From Oscillospiraceae bacterium (GTDB lineage Bacteria > Bacillota > Clostridia > Oscillospirales > Oscillospiraceae): a stretch of DNA of 54,941 nucleotides. Below, piece after piece: positions 34,583-44,699 of the stretch. The number at the start of each line of letters is the position of its first letter. The first letter of the stretch is position 1. Location of the stretch: assembly GCA_017398625.1 (NCBI GenBank), contig JAFQFP010000026.1:1-54941 (forward strand). The letters are read 5' to 3'. Below the pieces are notes generated by a model. That model did no database searches and was not told where the DNA came from. It saw only the letters and a list, made by a program, of their open reading frames with translations. A program made the position numbers and the translations under genes.

Positions 34583-36565
34583 ATGGACTTGAATAAAAAG
34601 CTGGGCAAGCTGATACAACCGGGTCTGGGTGTGTACTTTTGGGTGATGCTGGGCTTTGTGGTGCTGGCGCTGGCGATGAATCAATATCTTATCGCGGGCG
34701 TGGAGGCGCTGATCCTCGGTGTTCTGGTGGTTTGCTACTGGTTCCAGTGCCGTGAACGGCGGCGGGAGCTGCGCAGCTATCTGAAGGCCGCTTCCGCGGA
34801 CATTCCCGAGGTCAATAAAGCAGACAATCCCTTCCCCGCAGTGGTCATCCGTATGGCTGACCGGGGGATCATCTATGCCAACGATGCCTTCAGCAGTGCC
34901 GCAGGGTACTTTGAGAAGATGTCCGAGCAGACCTTGGAGCAGGTGGTTCCCGGTCTGGGAGTGGATTGGCTCAACAGCGGCAAGACCGAATATCCCTACG
35001 ATGTGAAGCTGGGCACCCGTCGCTACCGTGTTTACGGCAGCCGTGTCCGCACCGAGGGACCCGGCAAAAATATGCTGGGCATCCTCTACTTCGCGGATCT
35101 GACGGAGCTGTATCAGGTTCGGGATGAATATATCCGCTCCCGGCCGGTGGTCTCCATCATTTTGGTGGATAACTATGAGGAGCTGACCAAAAACATCACC
35201 GAGGGTGCCATTTCCTCGCTGGACGCAAGGATCAACGATGCCATCAACCAGTGGGCAGAGGGCTACCACGGCTTGCTCCGCCGTCTGGAAAAGAACCGGT
35301 TTCTGTTCGTGTTTGAAAAGCGGGATCTGAGATCCGCCACCGAGGAGAAATTCTCCATTCTGGAGGATATCCATGAGATCACCAGCCCCTCCGGGCTGCC
35401 GGTGTCGCTGTCCATCGGCTTGGGCGTGGACGGTGTCAGCTTTGAGGAGGACTATAAGTTCGCTTCGCTGTCCATTGAAATGGCGCTGAGCCGCGGCGGC
35501 GATCAGGCGGTGGTGAAGGACCGCTACAACTTCACCTTCTACGGCGGCAGAACAAAGGAATCCGACAACCGCAGCAAGGTGCGCTCCCGTGTTACCGCCA
35601 ACTCCCTCATGGAGCTCATCGACCAGAGCGACCATGTGTTCATCATGGGTCACAAGAACGCGGATCTGGACGCGGTGGGCGCCGCCATGGGCATCTGCTG
35701 CCTGTGCCGAAAGAAGGGCGTGCCCTTCAACATCGTGCTGGATGTGGAGCACAATGCCGCCGAGGCGCTGATCGAGGAAATCCTGCAGGTGCCGGAGTAC
35801 GAGGGTGTATTTATCTCCGGGCAGGATGCCCTGCTGATCTGCAATAACCACAGTATTCTGGTGGTGGTGGATACCAACCGCCCGGATCAGGTGGAAAGTC
35901 CCACTCTGCTGGAAGCCATTTCCAAGGTATGCGTGGTGGATCACCACCGCCGTGCCGCGGATTATATCAATCCCGTTGTGGTGAATTTCCACGAGCCCTA
36001 TGCTTCCTCCGCGGCGGAGCTGGCTACGGAGCTGCTGCAGTATGCCGTAGACCGTACGGATGTGCTGCCCATTGAAGCCAAGGCGCTGCTGGCAGGTATT
36101 TTCTTGGATACCAAGAGCTTCCATGTCCGCACCGGCGATAAGACCTTTGAGGCAGCCGCCTATCTGCGGCAGCTTGGCGCGGAGCCGGTGGAGGTCAAGA
36201 AGCTGCTGCAGAACGATTTCCAAGATACCGTTGCCAAGTATCAGATCATCAAATCCGCCCGGATCTACCGGCAGGAGATCGCCATTGCCGCCCTCAATGC
36301 CACCACCTCCCGTGTGCTGGCTGCTCAGGCGGCAGACGAGCTGCTGAACATCTCCGGGCTCACCGCCTCCTTCGTTATGTACCCGGACGGGGATCAGATC
36401 ATCGTGTCTGCCCGTTCCATCGGCAAGGCGAATGTGCAGGTGATACTGGAACGGCTGGGCGGCGGCGGCAATGCTGCCACCGCAGGCGCACAGATCAAAA
36501 ATTCCACGGTCAAAGAGGTGCTTGACCGGCTGATGGCATCCATTGACCAGTTTTATGAAGCATAA
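34583..36565 (+). CDS. gdpP: Cyclic-di-AMP phosphodiesterase GdpP
   Basis: 660 aa membrane enzyme that hydrolyses c-di-AMP to pApA. Two membrane helices (about 14-53), a PAS-like domain (about 85-160), a degenerate GGDEF domain (about 170-310, with SRGGDQ in place of GGDEF), then the DHH domain with HKNADLDAVGAA near 356-367, VVDTNRP and VVDHHRR, and a DHHA1 end with GGGGNAATAGAQI. Domain order and length match Bacillus GdpP. The ATG at 34583 is only 2-3 bases from AGGAGG; a TTG at 34589 has better spacing and could be the true start. rplI follows 12 bases later. Confidence 0.95.
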   Translation: MDLNKKLGKLIQPGLGVYFWVMLGFVVLALAMNQYLIAGVEALILGVLVVCYWFQCRERRRELRSYLKAASADIPEVNKADNPFPAVVIRMADRGIIYANDAFSSAAGYFEKMSEQTLEQVVPGLGVDWLNSGKTEYPYDVKLGTRRYRVYGSRVRTEGPGKNMLGILYFADLTELYQVRDEYIRSRPVVSIILVDNYEELTKNITEGAISSLDARINDAINQWAEGYHGLLRRLEKNRFLFVFEKRDLRSATEEKFSILEDIHEITSPSGLPVSLSIGLGVDGVSFEEDYKFASLSIEMALSRGGDQAVVKDRYNFTFYGGRTKESDNRSKVRSRVTANSLMELIDQSDHVFIMGHKNADLDAVGAAMGICCLCRKKGVPFNIVLDVEHNAAEALIEEILQVPEYEGVFISGQDALLICNNHSILVVVDTNRPDQVESPTLLEAISKVCVVDHHRRAADYINPVVVNFHEPYASSAAELATELLQYAVDRTDVLPIEAKALLAGIFLDTKSFHVRTGDKTFEAAAYLRQLGAEPVEVKKLLQNDFQDTVAKYQIIKSARIYRQEIAIAALNATTSRVLAAQAADELLNISGLTASFVMYPDGDQIIVSARSIGKANVQVILERLGGGGNAATAGAQIKNSTVKEVLDRLMASIDQFYEA

Positions 36566-36577
36566 GGAGAATGTGTT

Positions 36578-37024
36578 ATGAAGGTTATTTTGCTGCAGGA
36601 TGTAAAGGGTAAGGGCAAAAAGGGTCAGATGATCGAGGTTTCCGACGGCTACGCCAGAAACTTCATGCTGCCCAGAAAGCTGGCTGTGGAAGCCACTGCC
36701 GATGCCGTGAACACCATGCGTATGAACGATAAGGCTGCCGCGGAAAAGGCGGCACGGGAAAAGGCGGCTGCGCTGGAGATCTCCAAGCAGCTGCGCGCCA
36801 TGACCTTGGTGGTCAAGGCGAAGGGCGGCGGCGCAGGCCGTCTGTTCGGCTCTGTCACCAATCAGGAGATCGCCGAGGCGCTGGAGAAGAACTCCGGCAT
36901 CAAGCTGGACAAGCGGAAGATCGTGATCTCCGACACCATCAAGAATGTAGGAACCTATACCGTCCAGTGCAAGCTGGGCTATGAGATCACCGCTCCGCTG
37001 ACGGTGAAGATCGAGGAAGCGTGA
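36578..37024 (+). CDS. rplI: 50S ribosomal protein L9
   Basis: 148 aa. The N-terminal domain [36 protein letters not shown] is diagnostic; a long helix and C-terminal domain follow ([14 protein letters not shown]). gdpP-rplI-dnaB is a very conserved order in Firmicutes. Confidence 0.98.
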   Translation: MKVILLQDVKGKGKKGQMIEVSDGYARNFMLPRKLAVEATADAVNTMRMNDKAAAEKAAREKAAALEISKQLRAMTLVVKAKGGGAGRLFGSVTNQEIAEALEKNSGIKLDKRKIVISDTIKNVGTYTVQCKLGYEITAPLTVKIEEA

Positions 37025-37060
37025 CCTCCGGCTATATTCCCCGGAAAGGAGAGACTAACC

Positions 37061-38398
37061 ATGGATGAAGAACTGCTGCAGCGGCAGATGCCCCATTCTT
37101 TGGATGCGGAGCAATCGGTGCTGGGCTCCGTATTGATCGACAGCCGCTGTGTGGCGGATATCATCGGTGTGCTGCGCCCGGAGGACTTCTATCTGGAGCA
37201 GAACCGGGAGATTTATGAAACGGTGTATACCATGTTCAATTTCTCCCAGACCATCGACCCGGTGACCGTGCTGGATAAGATGCGGGAGCTGGGCTATTAC
37301 CACGACAATTCCCGGGATTACATCGCCCAGCTGATGCAGGTGACCCCCACCGCAGCCAACGCCAAGCACTATGCCGCCATCGTGCGGGATAAGGCGATGC
37401 TGCGGGGTCTGGCAGAGGCGGCAGGGGAGATCTCCGAGAGCGTGTTTGCCCAGTTGGGCACGCCGGCGGAAATGCTGGAAAGCGCGGAGAAGAAGATCTA
37501 CGCTCTGCGTAAGGGCGAGCGGGGAGACTCTCTGGAACATATCAGCGCCGTGATGCTGAAGGTGTTCGACCGGCTGAAGGAGCTGAGCGAATCCGATTCC
37601 GCCATTCCCGGTATGTCCTCCGGTCTGCGGGATCTGGATCTGCGGCTCAACGGTCTGAACAATTCCGATCTGATCCTTGTGGCAGCCCGTCCTGCCATGG
37701 GTAAGTCTGCCTTTGCCTTAAATCTGGGCTTGAATGTGGCAAAGAAATACAATAAGACCGTGGCGGTGTTCAACTTGGAAATGTCCCGGGAGCAGCTTGC
37801 CATGCGTCTGCTGTCCAGCGAGAGCTTTGTGGACAGCAAGAAGATCGCCACCGGCAAGCTTTCCGAGGATGAGTGGACAAAGCTGGCGCTGGCATCCACC
37901 GCCCTTGGACAGACGGACATCCGCATTGACGACAATCCTTCCATCACCGTGGCGGATATCAACGCCAAGTGCCGCCGCCTGGACAATCTGGGTCTGGTGA
38001 TCATCGACTATCTGCAGCTGATGACCGGCTCCGGCTACGGCAAAGCCAGCGACAACCGGGTGAATGTGGTCAGCGATATCTCCCGTTCTTTGAAGATCAT
38101 GGCGAAGGAGCTGAATGTTCCCGTGATCTGTCTGAGCCAGCTAAACCGAAGCGTGGAGGGCAGAAGCGACAAGCGTCCGCTGATGTCCGACCTTCGGGAA
38201 TCCGGCGCTATCGAGCAGGATGCCGACTCCGTGCTGTTTTTGTACCGGGATGAATACTACCATGAGGACACCGAGGACAAGGGCATTGCCGAGTGCATCG
38301 TGTCCAAGAACCGCCACGGCGAGACCGGCACGGTAAAGCTGCAATGGATCCCCCAGTATCAGACCTTTGCCGACCGGGAGTGGAAGCATGCTGAATAA
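37061..38398 (+). CDS. dnaB: Replicative DNA helicase DnaB
   Basis: 445 aa. The N-terminal primase-interacting domain begins PHSLDAEQSVLGSVL; the RecA-like domain has Walker A ARPAMGKSAFAL near 207-218 and VIIDYLQLM for Walker B, then QLNRSVEGRSDKRPLMSDLRESGAIEQDAD. Length is normal and no intein is present. AAAGGAGAG lies before the ATG. tilS begins in its last four codons. Confidence 0.97.
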   Translation: MDEELLQRQMPHSLDAEQSVLGSVLIDSRCVADIIGVLRPEDFYLEQNREIYETVYTMFNFSQTIDPVTVLDKMRELGYYHDNSRDYIAQLMQVTPTAANAKHYAAIVRDKAMLRGLAEAAGEISESVFAQLGTPAEMLESAEKKIYALRKGERGDSLEHISAVMLKVFDRLKELSESDSAIPGMSSGLRDLDLRLNGLNNSDLILVAARPAMGKSAFALNLGLNVAKKYNKTVAVFNLEMSREQLAMRLLSSESFVDSKKIATGKLSEDEWTKLALASTALGQTDIRIDDNPSITVADINAKCRRLDNLGLVIIDYLQLMTGSGYGKASDNRVNVVSDISRSLKIMAKELNVPVICLSQLNRSVEGRSDKRPLMSDLRESGAIEQDADSVLFLYRDEYYHEDTEDKGIAECIVSKNRHGETGTVKLQWIPQYQTFADREWKHAE

Positions 38399-39653
38399 GC
38401 TTCTTTCCGCCCTGGGGCGCTATGATATGCTGCAGCCGGGAGACCGGCTGTACTGCGCCGTTTCCGGCGGTGCCGATTCCATGGCGCTGCTGTGGGCGAT
38501 GTATCTTTTGAAGGATAAGCTGGGCATCGAGCTGTGTGCCGCCCATTTCAACCACCGGCTTCGGGGGGAGGAATCGGATCGGGACGAGGGCTTTGTCCGG
38601 GGCTTTTGCCGGGATTACGGCATCCCCCTTGCGGTGGGCTCTGAGCAGGTCACGGCAGGGGAAAAGGGGCTGGAAGCGGCGGCTCGGGAAGCCCGCTACC
38701 GCTATTTTGCCACCCTGCCGGGGAAGCTTGCCACCGCCCATACCGCCGATGACAACGCGGAAACGGTGCTGCTGAATATGGTTCGCGGTACGGGGCTGAA
38801 GGGGCTCGGTGCCATTGCCCCTGTCCGTGGACAGGTGATCCGCCCTATGCTGGACATCACCCGGCAGGAGCTTCTGGAATTTTTGGAAGAATACCGCATC
38901 GGCTATGTGGAGGACAGCTCCAACGCCGCCGATGGGTTTCTGCGAAACCGCCTGCGCCATGGGGTCATGCCCCTGCTGAAGGCGGAAAATCCCCGTTTTT
39001 CGGAAAATGTATCCCAAATGGCGCAGCGGCTGCGCTTTGACGAGGAAGCGCTGCGGCTTTGTGCGGCGGAGGAGGCGGAGCTGTCCGTTTCCCGGCTGCT
39101 GGAAATGCCGCAAGCGGTGCGCAGCCGTGCGATCGCCCGTTTTTTGGAAAATTGCGGCGTAAAAGAGCCTCAGGCAGCGCATATCTGCCTTACGGAGGCG
39201 CTGCTGAACAGCGAAAACCCCTCCGCACGGGCTATGCTGCCCGGCGGCGTGACGGTGGAGCGGTGCTATGATGTGCTGCGGCTGTACACTGAGCATAAAT
39301 TGGCAGAGCAGATCCTTGCCTGTCCGTCGGAGACGGTGCTGCCGGCGCTGGGGCTTCGGATATCGGTGTATCCGTCGGATTCCCTTGTGCAGACCGGGGA
39401 TACCTTTTCCGTGGTGCCGCAGGGGGTGCTGGTTTTGCGCAGCCGCAGGGCAGGGGATGCTATGCGGCTCAGCGGCGGCAGAAAAAGTCTGAAAAAGCTG
39501 CTGATCGACCGAAAGATCCCGGCATCGGAGCGGGATGCTCTGCCGGTGATCGCCGATGATATGGGCATATTGGGTGTGTACCGCATCGGCGCGGATGTGA
39601 GCCGCGCCGCCAAGGAAGCACCTTGTATTCAAATCAGAATAGAAAAGAATTGA
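38388..39653 (+). CDS. tilS: tRNA(Ile)-lysidine synthetase
   Basis: 421 aa. Adds lysine to C34 of tRNA-Ile(CAU) so that it reads AUA. The PP-loop SGGADSMAL is at 26-34; HFNHRLRGEESDRDEGFV and AHTADDNAETVLLNMVRGTGLKGLGAI follow. The C-terminal domain ends with SGGRKSLKKLLIDRKIPASERDALPVI. The ATG at 38388 overlaps dnaB by 11 bases with GGGAGTGGA upstream. tilS-hpt-ftsH is the usual Firmicutes order. Confidence 0.96.
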   Translation: MLNKLLSALGRYDMLQPGDRLYCAVSGGADSMALLWAMYLLKDKLGIELCAAHFNHRLRGEESDRDEGFVRGFCRDYGIPLAVGSEQVTAGEKGLEAAAREARYRYFATLPGKLATAHTADDNAETVLLNMVRGTGLKGLGAIAPVRGQVIRPMLDITRQELLEFLEEYRIGYVEDSSNAADGFLRNRLRHGVMPLLKAENPRFSENVSQMAQRLRFDEEALRLCAAEEAELSVSRLLEMPQAVRSRAIARFLENCGVKEPQAAHICLTEALLNSENPSARAMLPGGVTVERCYDVLRLYTEHKLAEQILACPSETVLPALGLRISVYPSDSLVQTGDTFSVVPQGVLVLRSRRAGDAMRLSGGRKSLKKLLIDRKIPASERDALPVIADDMGILGVYRIGADVSRAAKEAPCIQIRIEKN

Positions 39654-39668
39654 GAGGACGCATTTCCT

Positions 39669-40205
39669 ATGATGAATGATATCGAGAGCATATTGATCAC
39701 CCGTGAACAGTTGGAAGCCCGCATCCGTGAGCTGGGTGAGGAGCTGACCCGTGACTACGCGGGGAAGGATCCTGTGTTTGTTGGTGTGCTGAAGGGCGTT
39801 GTGGTGTTCTATGCCGATATGGTGCGGCAGATCCAGACTCCCTGCCAGTTTGACTTTATGTGGATCTCCTCCTACAAGGGCACCCAGTCCGGGGGCATGG
39901 AGGTTCGGCGGGATGTTTCCGCCGATCTGGAGGGCCGCCATGTGGTGATCCTTGAGGATATCTTTGACACCGGCAATTCTCTGAACTATACCTATCATCA
40001 TCTTTTGAAGAAGAAGCCTGCGTCCTTGAAGATCTGCACCCTGCTGGACAAGCCGGAGCGGCGGAATCCGGAGGTCACGCTGCAGGCGGACTATACCGGC
40101 TTCGTCATTCCCAATGCCTTCGTGGTGGGCTACGGTCTGGACTATAACGAGCACTACCGGAATCTGCCCTTTGTGGGGGTTCTAAAGCCGGAGCTGTACA
40201 AATAA
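39669..40205 (+). CDS. hpt: Hypoxanthine phosphoribosyltransferase
   Basis: 178 aa. Salvages hypoxanthine and guanine with PRPP. The PRPP loop is VVILEDIFDTGNSL near 96-109, and FVGVLKGVVVFYADMVR precedes it. A second ATG directly after the first could also serve as the start. In Bacillus, Hpt with TilS activates ftsH expression; the same gene order is present here. Confidence 0.95.
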   Translation: MMNDIESILITREQLEARIRELGEELTRDYAGKDPVFVGVLKGVVVFYADMVRQIQTPCQFDFMWISSYKGTQSGGMEVRRDVSADLEGRHVVILEDIFDTGNSLNYTYHHLLKKKPASLKICTLLDKPERRNPEVTLQADYTGFVIPNAFVVGYGLDYNEHYRNLPFVGVLKPELYK

Positions 40206-40218
40206 GGAGTAAGTAATT

Positions 40219-42153
40219 TTGAAAAAAGGCAATATTTTCGGCGTTATTATCTATATCGTGATATTGGCGCTGCTGTTCTCTTGGATCATCGACCTGTTTG
40301 ACATGAAGGGCAACGATGTGCCGTATTCTCAAGTGGTAGCCCTGTTTGAGCAGGAGCAGGTCCGCAGCTTTGTGGCATCGGGAGATCAGCTTCTGCTGGT
40401 GCTCCATCAGCCCTATGACGGAAAGACGGAGCTGGTCACCGATCTGGCGGATGCGGAAAGCTTCCGGCAGGAAATGTGGGACACCATTCAGGCGCAGACC
40501 CAGTCCGGTGTGCTGGAATCCTATGATTTTCTCCGTGAGGAGGGTGTCAAGCCCTTTGACTTCTTCCTGCCGCTGCTGCTGGCGGGTCTGGTGATCCTGT
40601 TTATCTGGTTCATGATGATGGCGCGGCTCAACGGCGGCGGCAACCCTGCCTCCAACTTCGGCAAGGCACGGACGGTGCTGGGCGTGCCCGACGGCAAGAA
40701 GGTCACCTTTGACGATGTGGCAGGTGCCGACGAGGAAAAGCAGGAGCTGCAGGAGGTGGTGGATTTCCTCCGCAACCCCACTAAATTCACCCAGATCGGC
40801 GCCCGGATCCCCCACGGCTTGCTGCTGGTGGGTCCTCCCGGTACCGGCAAGACCCTGCTGGCACGGGCTGTCGCGGGTGAGGCGGATGTGCAGTTTTTGT
40901 CCATCTCCGGCTCGGATTTTGTGGAAATGTATGTGGGCGTAGGCGCAAGCCGTGTCCGTGACCTGTTTGAGCAGGCAAAGAAGGTCGCTCCCGCCATCAT
41001 CTTCATCGATGAGATCGATGCCGTGGGCAGAAAGCGTGGCTCCGGTCTGGGCGGCGGTCATGACGAAAAGGAACAGACCCTAAACCAGCTTCTGGTGGAG
41101 ATGGACGGCTTCGGCCGTACCGAGGGCGTGATCGTGCTGGCTGCCACCAACCGCCCCGACATTCTGGATCCGGCGCTGCTGCGTCCCGGCCGGTTTGACC
41201 GCCAGATCTATGTGGGCGTGCCCGATGCCAAGGGCAGAGAAGCGGTGCTGAAGGTGCATGCCAAGGGCAAGCGGCTGGCTGACTCCGTGGATCTGCGCAC
41301 CGTGGCGCTGGCAACTGCCGGCTTTACCGGCGCGGATCTGAGCAATCTGATGAACGAGGCTGCCATCATGGCGGCACGGGAGGACCGTCCGGTCATCGGC
41401 ATGAAGGATCTTAACGATGCCATGATGAAGATCGTGGCAGGCCCGGAAAAGCGCAGCCGTGTGCAGCTGAAGCGGGATCTGCGTGCCACTGCCATCCATG
41501 AGGCAGGTCACGCCGTGGCAATGTACAATCTGCCCACCCATGACCCTGTGCGGCATATCTCCATCATTCCCAGAGGCAACGCGCTGGGTCTGACTTGGAG
41601 CATGCCCAGTGAGGATTCCACCCATCTGACCCGCAACGAGATGTATGAGCAGATCGTGGGACTGCTGGGCGGCAGAGTGGCAGAGGCAATCCTGCTGGGA
41701 GATATCTCCACCGGCGCTTCCAACGATATCGACCGTGCCACCAAGCTTGCCAAGGATATGGTTGCGCGCTACGGTATGTGCGAGAAGCTGGGAACGGTTT
41801 CCTATCTGGACGGCGGTGAGGTGTTCATCGGCAGAGACTACCAGAACACCAAGAGCTACTCCGAAAAGGTGGCAGGCACCATCGACGATGAGGTCAAGGC
41901 GCTGATCGACCGGGCTTACAGCCAGTGTATGGAGCTCTTGACCAAGGATCAGGATAAGCTGCTGCAGGTGGTGGAATTCCTGATGGCACATGAGGATATG
42001 TCCGGTGCCCAGTTTGCCGCCTGTATGGAAGGCAAGCCCATTCCCGATGAGACCGGCGATACCATCCTCTTTGCCGGCTTTGAACAGCAGGCAGAGCCTG
42101 CCCCGGAGGCAGAGGAGAAAGAGGATGTCCAGCCGGAGGAGGCTTCGGAATAA
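40219..42153 (+). CDS. ftsH: ATP-dependent zinc metalloprotease FtsH
   Basis: 644 aa membrane-bound AAA+ protease for quality control of membrane and regulatory proteins. A membrane helix at about 5-23, an extracytoplasmic domain, and a second helix at about 113-134. Then [13 protein letters not shown] (Walker A), [11 protein letters not shown] (Walker B) and RPGRFDRQI (SRH). The protease domain has HEAGH at 427-431 and a third zinc ligand in [16 protein letters not shown]. It ends with an acidic tail. The start is TTG at 40219 with AAGGAG upstream. Confidence 0.97.
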   Translation: MKKGNIFGVIIYIVILALLFSWIIDLFDMKGNDVPYSQVVALFEQEQVRSFVASGDQLLLVLHQPYDGKTELVTDLADAESFRQEMWDTIQAQTQSGVLESYDFLREEGVKPFDFFLPLLLAGLVILFIWFMMMARLNGGGNPASNFGKARTVLGVPDGKKVTFDDVAGADEEKQELQEVVDFLRNPTKFTQIGARIPHGLLLVGPPGTGKTLLARAVAGEADVQFLSISGSDFVEMYVGVGASRVRDLFEQAKKVAPAIIFIDEIDAVGRKRGSGLGGGHDEKEQTLNQLLVEMDGFGRTEGVIVLAATNRPDILDPALLRPGRFDRQIYVGVPDAKGREAVLKVHAKGKRLADSVDLRTVALATAGFTGADLSNLMNEAAIMAAREDRPVIGMKDLNDAMMKIVAGPEKRSRVQLKRDLRATAIHEAGHAVAMYNLPTHDPVRHISIIPRGNALGLTWSMPSEDSTHLTRNEMYEQIVGLLGGRVAEAILLGDISTGASNDIDRATKLAKDMVARYGMCEKLGTVSYLDGGEVFIGRDYQNTKSYSEKVAGTIDDEVKALIDRAYSQCMELLTKDQDKLLQVVEFLMAHEDMSGAQFAACMEGKPIPDETGDTILFAGFEQQAEPAPEAEEKEDVQPEEASE

Positions 42154-42189
42154 GCCGGAGCGGATATTTTGCAAAATGAGGTGAAATCC

Positions 42190-43269
42190 TTGCGTTGGTT
42201 AAGCAAGCATAAGGTCGTTGCGGCTTTGCTGATCGTATTTTTGGTGCTGGTGCTGCTGGCACTGTGCGCCTTTGGCTATGTGATGGCAAAGCTGGATCTG
42301 ATCGTATATGATGATGAGGTGGACAAATCGGTCTATACCGTGTCCACCGAGGCAACAGGAGAAACACAGCCCACAGAGGAGGAGCAGACCATTCTCTCCG
42401 GTTCCGATGTGGAAGGTCTGGAGCAGGTGGAGGTGCCGCCTACCATCCCCGTTGGCACGGTGGAGCAGAAGGACGAGGTCGTGAACATTCTGCTCATCGG
42501 CACCGATGAGCGGACGAAGAAATTCAATTCCTTTGCCCGCAGCGACTCCATGATCATCGTTTCCATTAACAAAAACGACAAGACCGTGAAGCTGGTGAGC
42601 TTGGAACGGGGCATGGGCGTGCCCATTCTGGAGGGACAGTATAAGGGACAGTACGATTGGCTGACCCAGATCTTCCAGTACGGCGGCGCCGATCTGCTGG
42701 TAAGAACGGTGGAGGAATGCTTCCTTGTGGACATCGACAACTATGTCCGTCTGAATTTCACCTCGGTGAAAAGCGTCATTGAAACCATCGGCGGCGTGGA
42801 GGTGGAGCTGACCTACGAGGAGGTCAAATATCTCAACCATGCCCTGCATGAGATATCCTCCAGCCAAGAGACCCTGCACACCGGTGTCAACCGGCTGGAC
42901 GGTCCCACGGCGCTGGCGTATGCCCGGCTGCGGGAGATCGACAGCGATTGGTACCGGGTCAAGCGGCAGCGGAAGGTGATCTTAGGCGTGGTGGAGGAGC
43001 TGAAGGGCTCCAGCCTGCTGGAGCTGAACGCACTGGCAGACGAGGTGCTGCCCATGGTGCAGACGGATCTGACCCCCGGTGAGATCATGGAGCTGGTGCT
43101 TTACGCCCCCAATTTCCTGAAATCGGAGTTTGACCAGACCACCATTCCCCATAGCGGAACCTACGGAAACATGATCGGTCTGAAAGGACGCAGCCTGTTT
43201 GCTGTGGACTTTGAGGCAAACGCCAAGATCCTCCATGATTTCCTTTACGGCACCGATACAGAAAAATAA
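42190..43269 (+). CDS. LCP-family cell-wall ligase (LytR-CpsA-Psr)
   Basis: About 359 aa. Transfers wall polymers such as teichoic acid from lipid carrier to peptidoglycan. One N-terminal membrane helix (KVVAALLIVFLVLVLLALCAFG), a short Thr/Glu-rich linker, and the LCP domain with ILLIGTDERTKKFNSFARSD, VKLVSLERGMGVPI, and YARLREIDSDWYRVKRQRKVI carrying the catalytic arginines. I prefer the TTG at 42190, preceded by GAGGTGA with 6-base spacing; a TTG at 42169 with CCGGAG is the alternative. The gene sits 15-36 bases after ftsH, so it probably shares its transcript. Confidence 0.92.
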   Translation: MRWLSKHKVVAALLIVFLVLVLLALCAFGYVMAKLDLIVYDDEVDKSVYTVSTEATGETQPTEEEQTILSGSDVEGLEQVEVPPTIPVGTVEQKDEVVNILLIGTDERTKKFNSFARSDSMIIVSINKNDKTVKLVSLERGMGVPILEGQYKGQYDWLTQIFQYGGADLLVRTVEECFLVDIDNYVRLNFTSVKSVIETIGGVEVELTYEEVKYLNHALHEISSSQETLHTGVNRLDGPTALAYARLREIDSDWYRVKRQRKVILGVVEELKGSSLLELNALADEVLPMVQTDLTPGEIMELVLYAPNFLKSEFDQTTIPHSGTYGNMIGLKGRSLFAVDFEANAKILHDFLYGTDTEK

Positions 43270-43270
43270 G

Positions 43271-43305
43271 CAAAAGCCCGGAGCATCTTCCGGGCTTTTG
43301 TAAGA
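43271..43305 (+). terminator. Terminator after the LCP gene
   Basis: CAAAAGCCCGGA pairs with TCCGGGCTTTTG around GCATCT. The stem's own T-run acts as the tail, and the A-run on the left makes it usable from both sides. Confidence 0.85.
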
Positions 43306-43337
43306 TATTTGGAGAAATACAAAGAAGGAGCCGCACC

Positions 43338-43700
43338 ATGAGCTTTTGTACTTACCTTGCATCCGATGCCCTTTTGGCAGAAAGCGGGCTTTTATGGAGG
43401 CTCAGCCGCGGAGCGGAGGATATTTACACCGACAAGCGCTTTACCGCCCAGATCGATCCCGGTCTGACAGAGCTGTCCGCCGTTTTGGACTATATCCAAA
43501 AGCAGGTAAAGACCTCCGGGGAGCTGGAGATCTGGCATATTTGGCAAGGGATAGAATCCACGCCGTTGATCCGCAGCCGCAGGATCAGCGTGGAGGCTTT
43601 GACGGTGGAGGATCTGCTGAAGCTGCAAAGGGAGGATGTGTTTGCCGGCGCGACCCGGTTTGACATCCCCATCCAGTACCGGATCGTTGTGACGAAGTGA
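43338..43700 (+). CDS. Hypothetical protein, 120 aa
   Basis: I do not recognise this protein. It is soluble, with no signal peptide or membrane helix. It starts MSFCTYLASDALLAESG and ends FDIPIQYRIVVTK. The mix of charged helices and a beta-rich tail suggests a small folded domain. AGAAGGAG lies about 9 bases before the ATG and a hairpin with a T-run follows it, so it looks like a real single-gene unit between the LCP and LURP-one-like genes. Confidence 0.7.
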   Translation: MSFCTYLASDALLAESGLLWRLSRGAEDIYTDKRFTAQIDPGLTELSAVLDYIQKQVKTSGELEIWHIWQGIESTPLIRSRRISVEALTVEDLLKLQREDVFAGATRFDIPIQYRIVVTK

Positions 43701-43743
43701 GCGCCTGCCGAGAGGCTTGGGGGCGTATCAGGCTGTTTGGAGG

Positions 43744-43786
43744 CCGCTGTTTTATGCCCAGAAGAAATACGGCGGCGGTGTTTTTT
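43744..43786 (+). terminator. Terminator after the 120-aa gene
   Basis: GCCGCTGT with CGGCGGC-type pairing (43744-43750 with about 43769-43776) and a following GTGTTTTTT. The stem has wobble pairs and a long loop, so the call is moderate. Confidence 0.55.
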
Positions 43787-43833
43787 GAGCGGAAGCGGCG
43801 AGCCTTGGCTCCCGATGCGGAAAGGAGAAAGCT

Positions 43834-44331
43834 ATGAAGCTCTACATAAAAGAAAAGGTCTTTTCTTGGGGTGACAAGTTCACCGTTAAGGATGAGCTGG
43901 GCAACGATAAATATACCGTTGCGGGGGAAGTCTTTTCCCTAGGTAAGAAGCTCCATATCTATAACACGGCAGGCACAGAGGTGGCGCTGATCAAGCAGGA
44001 GCTTTGGAGCTGGATGCCCAAGTTTTCCCTGTTCTGCGGCGGCCGGCAGGTGGCACAGATCAAAAAGGCGTTTACCTTCTTTTTACCCAAGTACACCGTG
44101 GAGGAGCTGGGCTGGGAGATCAGCGGCAGCTTTCTGGAGCATGCGTATCAGATCACTAAAGCAGAGCGGCAGATCGCTGCCATCAGCAAGGCATGGATGA
44201 GCTGGGGCGACAGCTATGAGCTGGACATCGCAAACCCGGCGGATGAGCTCACGGCGCTGGCTGCGGTGCTGACCATCGACTGCGTCACCGAATCCGATTC
44301 CGGTGCCGGCGTAAGTATAAGCAGCGACTGA
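43834..44331 (+). CDS. LURP-one/YxjI-family protein
   Basis: 165 aa. The repeating pattern KLYIKEKVFSWGDKFTVKDELGNDKYTVAGEVFSLGKK is typical of the LURP-one-related (Tubby-like, DUF567) fold, as in Bacillus YxjI. These proteins form a beta-barrel around a central helix; their bacterial role is unknown and may involve membrane lipids. The WSWMPKFSLF and WMSWGDSYELDI segments recur around the barrel. AAAGGAGAAAG precedes the ATG. A strong terminator follows. Confidence 0.88.
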   Translation: MKLYIKEKVFSWGDKFTVKDELGNDKYTVAGEVFSLGKKLHIYNTAGTEVALIKQELWSWMPKFSLFCGGRQVAQIKKAFTFFLPKYTVEELGWEISGSFLEHAYQITKAERQIAAISKAWMSWGDSYELDIANPADELTALAAVLTIDCVTESDSGAGVSISSD

Positions 44332-44365
44332 CCGCAGAAGACCCTGCAAACTGAAGGGTGTATAA

Positions 44366-44402
44366 AAAACAAGCCAACACCAAAAGTGCTGGCTTGTTTT
44401 TT
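44366..44402 (+). terminator. Terminator after the LURP-one-like gene
   Basis: AAACAAGCCA pairs with TGGCTTGTTT and the run continues as TTTTTT. The A-run on the left would also terminate minus-strand transcription. Confidence 0.9.
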
Positions 44403-44555
44403 GAAAAGGTAGTATGAATTCAATGCCTTTTGAATTTTTGACCTATATGTTCGAACCCCTGCATGTTTTTAATGAAATATTTTGAGTGAAGGGATTTGAA
44501 GCAGCATATGATATACTGCTTTTTCTTATAATAGCAGAAATCTAAGGCGAAATCA

Positions 44556-44651
44556 ATTATTCATTATTCATCAGCGAAGCGACTTCATCATTCAATATTC
44601 ATTGAAAATCCTGACGAATGAATAATGAATATTGAATAATGAAAAATGAAT
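44556..44651. repeat. AT-rich inverted repeat (MITE-like)
   Basis: ATTCAATATTCATT (44590-44603) is exactly complementary to AATGAATATTGAAT (44624-44637). A second set of ATTATTCATTATTCAT-type sequence at 44556-44572 can also pair with the right arm. The block is far more AT-rich than the flanks and contains the only other symmetrical unit, AGCGAAGCGACTTC. It encodes nothing. The rest of the gap between 44403 and 44555 shows only AT-rich sequence with no gene. Confidence 0.75.
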
Positions 44652-44655
44652 CATA

Positions 44656-44695
44656 CAAAACGAAAATCCTGCCGACAATAATCGACAGGATTTTC
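44656..44695 (-). terminator. Terminator of the tRNA-Arg gene
   Basis: On the minus strand GAAAATCCTGTCG pairs with CGGCAGGATTTTC (one wobble) around ATTATTGT, then GTTTTG. It lies 5 bases past the end of the tRNA. Confidence 0.85.
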
Positions 44696-44699
44696 ATTT

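Noticed and set aside
44404-44555. Small genes or a tRNA in the AT-rich gap after the LURP-one-like gene
   Set aside because: No ribosome site with a frame of useful length and no cloverleaf is visible. Only weak hairpins and T-runs occur.
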